Of a stretch of 64,000 nt of DNA, positions 49,295 through 58,674 are shown piece by piece. Under the pieces are notes generated by a model. It worked only from the letters and a program-made list of their open reading frames with translations, ran no database searches and was not told where the DNA came from. Position 1 is the stretch's first letter. Each line of letters begins with the position of its first letter. The DNA comes from DATKWU01 sp964653685 (GTDB lineage: Bacteria; Patescibacteriota; Microgenomatia; PFEM01; JAHIFH01): assembly GCA_964653685.1 (NCBI GenBank), contig CAZZHA010000001.1, positions 18,662-82,661 on the forward strand. Reading direction: 5' to 3'. The position numbers and the translations under genes were made by a program.

Positions 49295-49771
49295 CTACCA
49301 CCTGAAGTGAGCAAAGGCTTTATTAGCTTCAGCAATCTTATTAATTTCTTCTTTCTTAGCGACCGCGCCGCCTTCTTTTTCAGCCGCCTCGATTAACTCA
49401 ACCGCTAACTTCTCATAAAAGTGATGGTATTCCTTACTAGGTCTTGCTTGGGCGGCCTGAATAAGCCAACGAATAGCCAATGATTCTCGCCGGTCACCTT
49501 TAACCGGTATTGGTACTTGGTAAGCAGCACCGCCAACCCGACGAGGTCGAACCTCCATTTGAGGTTTAACATTTTCCAAAGCTTGATGAAAAACTTCCAA
49601 AGGATTACTCTTGGTTTTTTCTTCAATAAGTTTAAAAGCCTGATAAACGTGTTTTTGAGCAACTGATTTCTTTCCCTGACGCATCGTCCGATTGATCAAT
49701 TTGGTTACTAACCGGCTTTTGTAGATCTCATCAGGAATGACCGTCCTTTTTGGTGCTTTTTTACCTCTCAT
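49295..49771 (-). CDS. rpsG: Ribosomal protein S7
   Basis: A 158-residue S7 from ATG 49771: KRTVIPDEIYKSRLVTKLIN, ALENVKPQMEVRPRRVGGAA and YQVPIPVKGDRRESLAIRWL. Starts head assembly of the small subunit. Its start lies 11 bases inside the rpsL frame; the longer upstream frame is an overlap artefact. Confidence 0.96.
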   Translation of the reverse strand: MRGKKAPKRTVIPDEIYKSRLVTKLINRTMRQGKKSVAQKHVYQAFKLIEEKTKSNPLEVFHQALENVKPQMEVRPRRVGGAAYQVPIPVKGDRRESLAIRWLIQAAQARPSKEYHHFYEKLAVELIEAAEKEGGAVAKKEEINKIAEANKAFAHFRW

Positions 49772-50255
49772 TGTTTTCTCCTTTCTCTTCTTCTTTTTTC
49801 TCAGTTCTTTCTTCACTCTTTCCGCCACCAGCCGCTGGTGTAGCGGCGGCGCCCTTACGGGTACCATATTTGGATCGAGCCTTTTTTCTGTCCTCTACGC
49901 CAGCCGTATCAAATTTACCTCTAACCACATGATATTTTACTCCTGGTAAATCTTTAACTCGACCACCTCTAACTAAAACAACCGCATGCTCAGCCAAATT
50001 ATGGCCTTCACCAGCAATATAGGCGGTCACTTCTTTTTTATTAGAGAGCCTAACTCGAGCCACTTTTCTTAAAGCCGAGTTAGGTTTCTTAGGAGGCATT
50101 GTTTTGACATAAAGAACTACTCCTCGTTTAAAGGGATTGGTCACTTCTGTCATTCGCCTGTCTTTGGTATTAAAAGTTTTTCGCAAGGCAGCCGCTTTGA
50201 CCTTTTTTCTTGTTTTCTTTCTGCCTTTACGAATTAATTGACTGATTCTTGGCAT
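49761..50255 (-). CDS. rpsL: Ribosomal protein S12 with charged tail
   Basis: S12 is the decoding-centre protein. The 164-residue form has TMPPKKPNSALRKVARVRLS and RGGRVKDLPGVKYHVVRG, including both Lys residues whose change gives streptomycin resistance elsewhere. Between KAAAL and FKRGV it has the 13-residue-longer loop also found in Bacillus S12. The usual RGVCTRVYT is RGVVLYVKT. About 30 residues of Gly, Ala, Glu and Lys are added at the C-terminus and overlap rpsG. The -10 element ends 6 bases before the ATG. Confidence 0.96.
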   Translation of the reverse strand: MPRISQLIRKGRKKTRKKVKAAALRKTFNTKDRRMTEVTNPFKRGVVLYVKTMPPKKPNSALRKVARVRLSNKKEVTAYIAGEGHNLAEHAVVLVRGGRVKDLPGVKYHVVRGKFDTAGVEDRKKARSKYGTRKGAAATPAAGGGKSEERTEKKEEEKGENNER

Positions 50256-50261
50256 ATTTTT

Positions 50262-50270
50262 ATTTTATCA
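50262..50270 (-). promoter_or_regulatory. Extended -10 promoter of rpsL, leaderless
   Basis: TGA-TAAAAT on the minus strand, 6 bases before the ATG at 50255, in the 44-base gap after rpoC. Confidence 0.7.
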
Positions 50271-50299
50271 CGAATTTAGGTTCAAATAAAGGAGTTTTT

Positions 50300-53200
50300 T
50301 CACTCTTCAATCTTGGCTCGCTCCGGAGTCACCGGAATTAAACGACCAATGATTACATTTTCTTTAAGCCCGAGCAACTTATCTTCTTTCCCTTCAACTG
50401 CGGCATCGGTCAAAACAATGGTGGTTCTTTCAAAAGAGGCAGCCGAAAGCCAGGATTCGGTGTAAATTGAAGAACGACTTATTCCCAGGATTACCACTTG
50501 AGCTGAGGCCGGCTCACCACCCTCAGCCAGTACTTTTTCATTCTCTTCTTCAAAAGTAGTCCGATTAACAAACTGACCAGGCAATAAAGAAGTATCGCCT
50601 GAAGTTTCTATCCGAACTTTATCGCTCATTTTCTTCACAATCACCTCAAAATGCTTATCTTGAATCTGAATTCCTTGTGATTCATAAACCATCTGTAGCT
50701 CCTCAATCAAATAGGCCTGAGCAGCTTTTAGACCTCTAACTTCTAACACTTCTCTTGTATCAAGCGATCCAGTCGCTAATTGAGTCCCCGCATCAACCAA
50801 GTCTTTATCATTAACATTAATTTCACTAACTGCTGGGATAAGATATTCTTTTTCTTCAGGAGGTTTAACACCAACTGTCTTAATTTTTATTCTATAACCT
50901 TCTTCTGTTTCCAAAACTTCAACCTTCCCAGCAATTTCGGCTAGGGGTGCCAAAATTTTGGGTTTTCTAGCTTCAAATAGCTCTTCAACTCTCGGCAAAC
51001 CCTGAGTCACGTCAGAAACAGCAATCCCACCAAAATGATGAGTTCTTAAAGTCAGCTGAGTACCTGGTTCGCCAATTGATTGAGCTCCGATTACCCCTAC
51101 TGGTGTCCCTATTTCTACCATAGTTTTAGTGGAAAAATCCCAACCATAACATTGAACACAGATACCATGCTTCGCCTCGCAGGTCAAAGGTGAACGAACT
51201 TGAAGGCGATTGATATCATGTTTTTCTAAAAGGCCAATATTGTTTTCGGTAATTAACTCGCCTTTTTTAAGGATGATTTTCTTTGTTTTAGGGTCACTAA
51301 CCTTCTTAGCCAAAACCCGGCCCAAAGCTCTCTCCAAAAACTTATCGCCTCTCTTACCGGAACGGTCAATCTCAATTGAATCTTTTGTCCCACAATCTTC
51401 TTTACGAACAATAACGTCATGGGCGACATCGATCAATCGCCGCGTCAAATAACCAGCGTCAGCGGTTTTCAAAGCCGTATCAGTTAAACCCTTGCGTCCT
51501 CCTCGAGCGGAAGTAATGTATTCAAAAACCGACAAACCTTCTCTGAAATTCGATTTGACCGGCAACTCAACAATTTTACCCAGGGGGTCAACCACGAGCC
51601 CTTGCATGGCTGAAAGTTGTTTGACTTGTTCTTTAGAAGCTCTACCTACTTTAGCTTCAATAATCAAGCGAACACTATTTTCCAAATCAAATTTTTCCCA
51701 AGTTTTATCAGCCAATTCCTCTGTTGTTTCCATCCAAACTTCTTGGGTCAAACGCCGTTTTTCCTGATTAGTAATTAATCCTTTATTGAAGTTATTCTCG
51801 ATTTCGGCCACTTTCTGATTTGCCTGATCAATCACCTTCTTTTTATCATCTAACATTGTGCAATCCATCACCCCAACTGAAAGACCAGAAAGAGTTGATC
51901 CCCAAAAACCAATCATCTTAATATCATCGACTAAATTGACCACCGTCTTTTTCTGACAGACCTGGATGGCTCGGGTAATCAAAGCTTTCACGGTCGGTCC
52001 TTTAACTTCATCATTGATAAAGGCTAATTCTTTAGGCAGAATTTTGTTAAAAATAATTCTTCCAGGAGTGGTTTCCATAATTTTGCCATCAATTTTAACC
52101 TTAACCAATCGACGCAGTTCAACCTTCTTCTCCTGATAAGCCAAAATTACTTCTACTTGACTGGCAAAAATTGTTGGGCAGGTTGGCAACTTAGTATTAA
52201 CCGCGGTGACAAAAAAGCAACCTAAAGCCATTTCTTTGCTCGGAATTGTCACTGGGCTGCCATCAGAAGGTTTAAGTAAATTTTGTTCGGGGAACATTAA
52301 ATCTATAGATTCTTTCTTTGCTTTGGCGCTCAGAGGAATATGAACCGCCATTTGGTCGCCATCAAAATCAGCGTTAAAACCAGCACAAACACAAGGATGA
52401 ATTTGAATGGCTTCACCCTCAATTAGAACAGGGTAAAAGGCCTGGATGCCTAATTTATGGAGAGTTGGGGCTCGGTTGAGGAGAACAGGATGATCTTTGG
52501 TGATTCTCCCAAGAATATCAAAAACCTCAGGCGGTTTTTGATCAAGAACATTTTTGGCATTCTTAACATTAGGAGCAATCCCGGTCAAAATCATCTCTCG
52601 TAAAACAAAAGGCTTAAACATTTCCAGAGCCATTTCTTTCGGTAAACCACATTGATTAAGCCTTAATTCTGGTCCAACCACAATGACCGAACGACCCGAG
52701 TAATCAACCCGCTTACCCAATAAATTCTGTCTAAAACGCCCTTGTTTACCTCGCAACATATCAGAAAGAGACCGTAACGGTTGGTTACCTCGACGATAAC
52801 GACGGATTGGCCTTTTGGAAGCATCAATTAGCGTATCAACCGATTCTTGAAGCATTCTCTTTTCATTCCGAAGAATGATTTCTGGGGCTCCTAACTCAAT
52901 TAAATGCTTCAAACGATTATTTCGATTGATAACCCGGCGATAAAGATCATTCAAATCACTAGTTGCAAACCGGCCACCAGAAAGTTGAACCATCGGTCGT
53001 AGATCTGGAGGAATAACGGGCAAATTCTTTAAAATCATCCAGGCAGGATCAATTTCAGCTTTTCTAAATCCTTCAACTACTTGCAATCTCTTAATCGCTT
53101 TGATATGACGGGCCCCTTTACTTTCCTTAACTACTTTCCTCAAATCAGCCGCTAGCTTCTCGAGATCAAACATTTTAATAGCTTCGATGACTGCCTCAGC

Positions 53201-54004
53201 TCCCATATTCACCTTGAAAAAACCAGCTGCTTTATACTCAACCAGCTTTAAATATTCATCTTCACTTAAAAGGGATTTTTCTTTCAAACTATTGGCAAGA
53301 TTAATAATCGCTTGGTAAATTTCTTCAGCCCGTTCTCCTTCAGCTAGATATTCATCTCGAAGATTTTGGATTTTTTGTTTAGTTTTAAGTTCAACTTCTC
53401 CCAGAGCTAATGTCTGTCGTTCTTTGTCCCTAATTTCTTTTCTAATTCTGGTCTTTTCTTGATTAACTTTTTCTTTGGCTTCTCTGATTTTCTGTTCGCA
53501 TTCTTCTTTAAGGGTATTTTTCTTTTCCAATAAGTCTTTCTTTAAATGGTCAATTATTTTTTGCTGTTTTTTCTCGTCAACTCCAGAAATTAAATATTGA
53601 GAGAAATAAATCACCGATTCTAAACCACGTGGGGAAATATCAAGAAGAAGGGATAATTTTGAAGGCATCCCTTTGAAAAACCAAATATGGGCTACTGGTG
53701 AAGCTAAGTTAATATGACCCATTCTCTCTCGCCTGACTCGAGATTGGGTTACTTCAACACCACATTTATCACAAATAATACCACGATAGCGAATTCGTTT
53801 ATATTTACCACAGTAACATTCCCAATCTTTGGTTGGACCAAAAATCCTCTCACAAAAGAGACCATCCTTCTCTGGTTTTAAAGTTCGATAATTAATCGTC
53901 TCTGGCTTGGTCACTTCACCATGAGACCAATCTTTAATCTCCTGGGGCGAAGCCAGTTTAATTCTTAAACCAGAGAAATCAACAATTTTTCTACCAAAAA
54001 TCAT
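50300..54004 (-). CDS. rpoC: RNA polymerase beta' subunit
   Basis: The 1234-residue subunit has the N-terminal zinc site (CYCGKYKRIRYRGIICDKC), the catalytic loop NADFDGDQMAVHIPLS with three Asp for magnesium, the second zinc site (LTCEAKHGICVQCYG) and the trigger-loop region GEPGTQLTLRTHHFGG. An insertion rich in Lys and Glu near residues 155-215 forms a coiled coil. The start overlaps rpoB by 4 bases. Confidence 0.98.
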   Translation of the reverse strand: MIFGRKIVDFSGLRIKLASPQEIKDWSHGEVTKPETINYRTLKPEKDGLFCERIFGPTKDWECYCGKYKRIRYRGIICDKCGVEVTQSRVRRERMGHINLASPVAHIWFFKGMPSKLSLLLDISPRGLESVIYFSQYLISGVDEKKQQKIIDHLKKDLLEKKNTLKEECEQKIREAKEKVNQEKTRIRKEIRDKERQTLALGEVELKTKQKIQNLRDEYLAEGERAEEIYQAIINLANSLKEKSLLSEDEYLKLVEYKAAGFFKVNMGAEAVIEAIKMFDLEKLAADLRKVVKESKGARHIKAIKRLQVVEGFRKAEIDPAWMILKNLPVIPPDLRPMVQLSGGRFATSDLNDLYRRVINRNNRLKHLIELGAPEIILRNEKRMLQESVDTLIDASKRPIRRYRRGNQPLRSLSDMLRGKQGRFRQNLLGKRVDYSGRSVIVVGPELRLNQCGLPKEMALEMFKPFVLREMILTGIAPNVKNAKNVLDQKPPEVFDILGRITKDHPVLLNRAPTLHKLGIQAFYPVLIEGEAIQIHPCVCAGFNADFDGDQMAVHIPLSAKAKKESIDLMFPEQNLLKPSDGSPVTIPSKEMALGCFFVTAVNTKLPTCPTIFASQVEVILAYQEKKVELRRLVKVKIDGKIMETTPGRIIFNKILPKELAFINDEVKGPTVKALITRAIQVCQKKTVVNLVDDIKMIGFWGSTLSGLSVGVMDCTMLDDKKKVIDQANQKVAEIENNFNKGLITNQEKRRLTQEVWMETTEELADKTWEKFDLENSVRLIIEAKVGRASKEQVKQLSAMQGLVVDPLGKIVELPVKSNFREGLSVFEYITSARGGRKGLTDTALKTADAGYLTRRLIDVAHDVIVRKEDCGTKDSIEIDRSGKRGDKFLERALGRVLAKKVSDPKTKKIILKKGELITENNIGLLEKHDINRLQVRSPLTCEAKHGICVQCYGWDFSTKTMVEIGTPVGVIGAQSIGEPGTQLTLRTHHFGGIAVSDVTQGLPRVEELFEARKPKILAPLAEIAGKVEVLETEEGYRIKIKTVGVKPPEEKEYLIPAVSEINVNDKDLVDAGTQLATGSLDTREVLEVRGLKAAQAYLIEELQMVYESQGIQIQDKHFEVIVKKMSDKVRIETSGDTSLLPGQFVNRTTFEEENEKVLAEGGEPASAQVVILGISRSSIYTESWLSAASFERTTIVLTDAAVEGKEDKLLGLKENVIIGRLIPVTPERAKIEE

Positions 54005-57000
54005 TTTCCCTCCTTTTCTTTAACAATAGTCGCGCCTGACGCTTGAGCTAATTCCTCTGCTTCCCCTTTCGCTTCTTCCTCTTCTTTCAACTCTTCTTCT
54101 GTCTCCTCTTTTTCCTTTTCTTCAATCACGCCAGTGGGTTCAATTTTTAAGCTAAGACTATTTAATTCCTTAACCAGAACTTTAAAAGATTCAGGGACAG
54201 TTGACTCCGGAATTTCTGTTCCTTTAACAATCGCCTCAAAACTCTTTGCTCGACCAACAACGTCATCACTCTTAATCGTTAACATCTCCTGAAGAGTATA
54301 AGCCGCTCGATGGGCTTCAAGCGCCCAAACTTCCATCTCTCCCAAACGTTGACCACCCATTTGGGCCTTACCCCCTAATGGTTGTTGGGTGACTAAAGAA
54401 TAGGGACCGGTTGAACGAGCATGACTTTTATCTTCAACCATGTGAGCCAGCTTGAGAATATAACTAATTCCAACTACACTTTTCTTCTCAAAGGCTTCGC
54501 CCGTTCGTCCGTCGTAAAGAGTGACTTTACCGTCAGCCGGTAAACCTGCCTTCTTCAAAGCTTGAACAATTTCCTCTTCACTAAATTTCTCAAAAACAGG
54601 TAAATCAACTTTATAGCCATCTTTCTTGGCTGCCCAGCCTAAGTGAGTTTCTAATAATTGACCTAAATTCATTCTCGTCAAAACCGAAAGGGGAGAAATA
54701 ATGATATCCACAGGTGTACCGTCCGCCAGATAGGGCATGTCAGCTTCGGGAACAATCTTAGAGATAACCCCTTTATTACCATGACGACCAGCAATTTTAT
54801 CACCCACAGTTAATCGACGTATTTGGGCCACCTTGACAATTACTTTCTTGAGAGTCCCTGGTTCAAGTTCATCACCCTTGATCCGATCCAATATCTGAAC
54901 ATCGATAACGGTTCCCCTCTCTCCATGAGGCACCCGCAGGGAAGTATCGCGAACTTCTCTGGCTTTTTCACCAAAAATCGCCCTTAGTAATCTTTCTTCA
55001 GCCGTCAGTTCTGTTTCCCCTTTAGGAGCAATTTTACCCACTAAAATATCGTGGGTGCCAACTTCACTGCCGACCACCACAATCCCATCCTCAGCCAGAT
55101 TGGCCAGGTCAGACTCACCAACATTGGGAATATCCCGAGTGAGTTCTTCAGGACCGAGTTTTGTTTCTACCACCGAGGCTTCATATTCCTCAATCGTAAT
55201 TGAAGTCAAAGAATCGTCTCTAACAACCCGATCAGAAACAACAATAGCATCTTCATAGCCTAAACCTTCAAAAGAAGCGTAAGTAATCACTAAGTTCGTT
55301 CCTAAAGCCAGTTCACCTTGATCACAAGCCGGCCCATCAACCAATAAATCACCTTTTCTGACTAAATTTCCAGTCAAAACTAAGGGGCGCTGAGAGTAAC
55401 AAGTACTACTGGGGCTAGTTCGTTTGAACTTAGTTAGATAATAAATCTCTTCCTTGCCTTTGATTTTAATATGTTCCGTATCCTGAAGATCATTTTTCTT
55501 ACCATTGATTTTTAAGATAATCTTTTCGCTATCAACATAAATAACTTTACCATCATGCCGGGCTCTAACAACCCAACCCATCTGTTCGGGAACAACCGAC
55601 TCCATGCCTGTACTAATTATTGGCATTTCTGGCTTGACTAAAGGAATTGCCTGACACTGCATATTGGTTCCCATTAAAGCTCGATTGGCCATATCATGGG
55701 ATAAAAAAGGAATCAAAGAAGCGGAAGTACCTACGATTTGCCGAGGAACAACATCAATATATTCCACTTTTTCCATCGGTGCTTCAAGGAATTCACCTTG
55801 ATAACGAACCGGTACCCAACTATCAATGATATAACCATCCTTATCAGTGTGAACACCACAATGAGTAATATAATGTTCCTGTTCATCATCAGCTTGGAGA
55901 TAAACAATTTCACTGGTAATTTTCACTCGGTTTTTCCCTCGAATCTTCTTTTTAACTACCTTCCGGTAAGGAGCTTCAAGAAAACCATATTCGTTCACCC
56001 GAGTATAAAGAGCCATATAAGTCACCAAACCAATATTAGGTCCTTCAGGAGAACGAACCGGACAAATCCGGCCATATTGAGAAGCGTTGATATCGCGAAT
56101 CGAGAAACTGGCTCTTTCTCGAGTAATACCTCCCGGACCAGTAACTGAAAGTCGCCGCAAATTATCAATTTCGGAAAGGGGATTAACCTGATCTAGAATT
56201 GTGGAAAGTTGACTGGAACGGAAAAACTCATTAAGCAAAGCCATGACTGGTCGGGCATTAACCAATTGAACCGGACTTGCCTTCTCATCAGTTGAAATCA
56301 AACTCATCTTTTCTTTAATAGAGCGTTCTAAACGAAGAAGGCCAACCCGAAAAACAGTATCGGTGACAATCTCACCTACTCGGCGAACCCGGCGATTAGA
56401 CAAGTGATCAATATCATCGACTCTTCCTTCACCGTTCTGGAGTTTAATCAAGTAACGAATGGAGGCGATAACGTCTTCTTGACGAAGAATCCAGTTCTTT
56501 TTTTCATTGGCGACTTTTAAATCTAAACGTTTATTGATTTTGTAACGACCAACCTTACCTAAGTTATAGCGCCGGCTGTCAAAAAACATATTCTCAAACA
56601 TCTCTCGGGCATTATCCAAAACCGCAGGCTCACCCGGACGCATCTTTTGATAAATCTCGATTAAAGCTTCTTCTTTGGTTTTAGTTGAATCTTTTTCTAA
56701 GGTGGCGAGAATATAATCGTTACCTTCCTTAATTAAATCTTTAAAAGTATCAATAATCTCTTCATCACTAACTAAACCAAAAGCCCGTAAAAGAACGGTG
56801 ATAGGAAATTTTCGTCTTCGGTCCAAACGACAACTAATAACGTCGTTGCGATTAATCTTAAACTCTAGCCAAGAGCCTCGTAAGGGACGAATTTCCGCAT
56901 TATAAAGCATTCGGCCGCTGACCCGATCTATTTCACCAAAGAAAAACGCGCCTGGAGCGCGTATAATCTGGTTGATAACCCCTCTCTCGATCCCGTTAAT

Positions 57001-57363
57001 AATAAAAGTTGCCCTTTCGGTCATCTGAGGAATATCACCCAAAAAAACTTCCCGAGTTACCTTCCGGCTATTCTTTTTATTAATTAAGGTGGCTTCGACC
57101 CTTAAAGGAATATCATAAGTCAAACCTTTTCTAAGAGCTTCAGAAGGAGTTATTCTAGATTTACCAAAATGATAATCACCAAAAGTCAATTGCCAATTTT
57201 TACCGGTAAAATCATCAATGGGAGAAATTTCTTCCAATGCCTCCTTAACCCCTTCTTTAATGAACCATTGGTACGACTCTCTCTGAGTTTCTAGGAGATT
57301 TAATGGTGGCAGATTTTTATATTCATGTCCCCAGTTTAGGCGCTTTATCTTAGCGGTGGGCAT
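54001..57363 (-). CDS. rpoB: RNA polymerase beta subunit
   Basis: A 1120-residue beta subunit from ATG 57363 (MPTAKIKRLNWGHEYKNLPP). The rifampicin region reads SQLSTILDQVNPLSEIDNLR and RRLSVTGPGGITRERASFSI, where most bacteria have FMDQ-NPL and H-KRR-SALGPGG; the usual His is Asn here (ID-N-LRRLS), a change at a position linked elsewhere to rifampicin resistance. Other motifs (SPEGPNIGLV, GDKIAGRHGNKGVIS) are normal. The C-terminal end is an acidic tail of about 45 residues. Confidence 0.97.
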   Translation of the reverse strand: MPTAKIKRLNWGHEYKNLPPLNLLETQRESYQWFIKEGVKEALEEISPIDDFTGKNWQLTFGDYHFGKSRITPSEALRKGLTYDIPLRVEATLINKKNSRKVTREVFLGDIPQMTERATFIINGIERGVINQIIRAPGAFFFGEIDRVSGRMLYNAEIRPLRGSWLEFKINRNDVISCRLDRRRKFPITVLLRAFGLVSDEEIIDTFKDLIKEGNDYILATLEKDSTKTKEEALIEIYQKMRPGEPAVLDNAREMFENMFFDSRRYNLGKVGRYKINKRLDLKVANEKKNWILRQEDVIASIRYLIKLQNGEGRVDDIDHLSNRRVRRVGEIVTDTVFRVGLLRLERSIKEKMSLISTDEKASPVQLVNARPVMALLNEFFRSSQLSTILDQVNPLSEIDNLRRLSVTGPGGITRERASFSIRDINASQYGRICPVRSPEGPNIGLVTYMALYTRVNEYGFLEAPYRKVVKKKIRGKNRVKITSEIVYLQADDEQEHYITHCGVHTDKDGYIIDSWVPVRYQGEFLEAPMEKVEYIDVVPRQIVGTSASLIPFLSHDMANRALMGTNMQCQAIPLVKPEMPIISTGMESVVPEQMGWVVRARHDGKVIYVDSEKIILKINGKKNDLQDTEHIKIKGKEEIYYLTKFKRTSPSSTCYSQRPLVLTGNLVRKGDLLVDGPACDQGELALGTNLVITYASFEGLGYEDAIVVSDRVVRDDSLTSITIEEYEASVVETKLGPEELTRDIPNVGESDLANLAEDGIVVVGSEVGTHDILVGKIAPKGETELTAEERLLRAIFGEKAREVRDTSLRVPHGERGTVIDVQILDRIKGDELEPGTLKKVIVKVAQIRRLTVGDKIAGRHGNKGVISKIVPEADMPYLADGTPVDIIISPLSVLTRMNLGQLLETHLGWAAKKDGYKVDLPVFEKFSEEEIVQALKKAGLPADGKVTLYDGRTGEAFEKKSVVGISYILKLAHMVEDKSHARSTGPYSLVTQQPLGGKAQMGGQRLGEMEVWALEAHRAAYTLQEMLTIKSDDVVGRAKSFEAIVKGTEIPESTVPESFKVLVKELNSLSLKIEPTGVIEEKEKEETEEELKEEEEAKGEAEELAQASGATIVKEKEGK

Positions 57364-57397
57364 TGGTGATTTTTTATAATAAAAAGGGCAGATAAAA

Positions 57398-57438
57398 CTT
57401 AGGTACAGCAAAGAAGCGTACGCTTAGGTACGCCTACC
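57398..57438 (-). promoter_or_regulatory. Palindromes and repeats in the rpoB leader
   Basis: On the plus strand CTTAGGTAC occurs at 57398-57406 and 57423-57431. Between and over them lie the perfect 12-base palindrome AAGCGTACGCTT (57414-57425) and the hairpin GGTA-CGCC-TACC (57427-57438). All are within the leader between the rpoB promoter and ATG. Possible protein or RNA regulatory site; no family recognised. Confidence 0.55.
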
Positions 57439-57460
57439 CTACTATTGCTTAACTGGAAAA

Positions 57461-57489
57461 AGATTAACACATTAAAAGAAATCTGTCAA
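57461..57489 (-). promoter_or_regulatory. Promoter of rpoBC
   Basis: TTGACA (complement of 57484-57489), 17-base spacer ending TGT, TAATCT (complement of 57461-57466). It gives a leader of about 90 bases. The -35 starts nine bases after the mltG stop, with no terminator between. Confidence 0.8.
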
Positions 57490-57497
57490 GGACAAAA

Positions 57498-58523
57498 TCA
57501 CTTCAAATATTTTTCTATATTCTCGCTATGTTCCTCGGCTGTTTTGGCATAATGAATTTTTCCCTGACTATTAGAAAGGTAAAACCAATAATCAGTTTCT
57601 TGTGGATAAATTATGGCTTCGATTGAAGCCAAGCCCGGATTGCAAATTGGTCCTGGCGGCAAACCTTTATATTGATAAGTGTTATAAGGAGAATTAATTT
57701 TCAAATCATCCTTAGTTAACTTTGTTGGCCACCAATCAACTTCTTGCCAGTCTTTACCCATTGAATTTCTTTGATTAGCAAGAGCATATTGAACCGTCGC
57801 ATCGGCTTGAAGCGGCCAGCCTTCTCGCCAGCGTTTAAGCAGGATTCCAGCAATAATCGGACTGTCTTTACCTCCCTTTGATTCTCTTTCAATAATCGAT
57901 GCCAAAGTAATTATTTCTACCTGAGTTAAACCCGCTTTTTTAGCAGCAAGTTCTAATTCCAAAGAATATTTTTTTTCAAAGTTATTAGTTAAAATCTTTA
58001 AGACAGCTGAAGAACTGGCATCTTTAGGAATAAGATAGGTATCAGGAAAAAGATAACCCTCAAGATCATCTGTTAGTTGAAGAAATTGTGGATAACTAAA
58101 ATCTTCCAGATTACTGGCCAAGCGCCGGCCGAACTCTTCCCGACGCCAGCCCTCAGGAAAAGTTAACCAAAGATCTAGACTGCCGTGAGTCAGAAGATAG
58201 ACCACTTCTTCAACTGTCCAAGAAGGATTAATTCGAAAATCGCCAGCCTGAATCTTGCCTGATAAATTTTTAACCAGGATAAGAACCTTAAAAGCCGAAG
58301 CGCTTTTAACAAGACCTTCATCTTCTAATCGCTGAGCAATCAGAGATAAACCTTCGCCTTTGTAAACAACAAAAATCTGGCTTTGACCTGGAGGCGATTG
58401 AACCGGAGAAATCGCCCAGTGCCACCAAAAAAAGCCGCCAATAATAGCGGCAACCAGGAAGAAAAAGACAAGGCTAAACTTCTTCAAAAAGGGCACGACG
58501 ATATTTTTTGGTTTTCGGATCAC
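57498..58523 (-). CDS. mltG: Endolytic transglycosylase MltG
   Basis: MltG cuts new glycan strands and ends their elongation. The 341-residue protein has an N-terminal membrane segment (about 13-37), a LysM-like part (FVVYKGEGLSLIAQRLEDEG) and the YceG domain with TLASIIERESKGGKDSPIIA, whose Glu is catalytic, and WPLQADATVQYAL, NTYQYKGLPPGPICNPG. The start is uncertain: GTG 58523 gives a 50-base overlap with the zinc-ribbon gene; a GTG at 58496 would halve it. Confidence 0.93.
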   Translation of the reverse strand: MIRKPKNIVVPFLKKFSLVFFFLVAAIIGGFFWWHWAISPVQSPPGQSQIFVVYKGEGLSLIAQRLEDEGLVKSASAFKVLILVKNLSGKIQAGDFRINPSWTVEEVVYLLTHGSLDLWLTFPEGWRREEFGRRLASNLEDFSYPQFLQLTDDLEGYLFPDTYLIPKDASSSAVLKILTNNFEKKYSLELELAAKKAGLTQVEIITLASIIERESKGGKDSPIIAGILLKRWREGWPLQADATVQYALANQRNSMGKDWQEVDWWPTKLTKDDLKINSPYNTYQYKGLPPGPICNPGLASIEAIIYPQETDYWFYLSNSQGKIHYAKTAEEHSENIEKYLK

Positions 58524-58674
58524 AAATAAAAATCCGGCCGCACTTACAAATTACTTTGACGGTACCATCTTTTCTTTTAACTCTTTTTCCTTTATCTAAT
58601 GGTGTTCCACAACCCACACACTGACCACGACTTAAAAGCCAAGCTTGAACCGGAGCAATAATATTTTTAAACAT
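58474..58674 (-). CDS. Small zinc-ribbon protein
   Basis: The 66-residue protein has CVGCGTPLDKG near residue 19 and VICKCGRIFICDP near 42, two Cys pairs with a further Cys. It is basic and probably binds zinc and nucleic acid or protein; no function known. It sits between ruvX (8-base overlap) and mltG (about 50-base overlap). Found in the same place in related CPR genomes as far as I recall, but this was not checked. Confidence 0.7.
   Translation of the reverse strand: MFKNIIAPVQAWLLSRGQCVGCGTPLDKGKRVKRKDGTVKVICKCGRIFICDPKTKKYRRALFEEV

Noticed and set aside
49761..50255. The longer loop in S12 as a possible novelty
   Set aside because: Bacillus subtilis S12 has a loop of the same length at the same place, so it is a known form. 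The charged C-terminal tail is the only extra.
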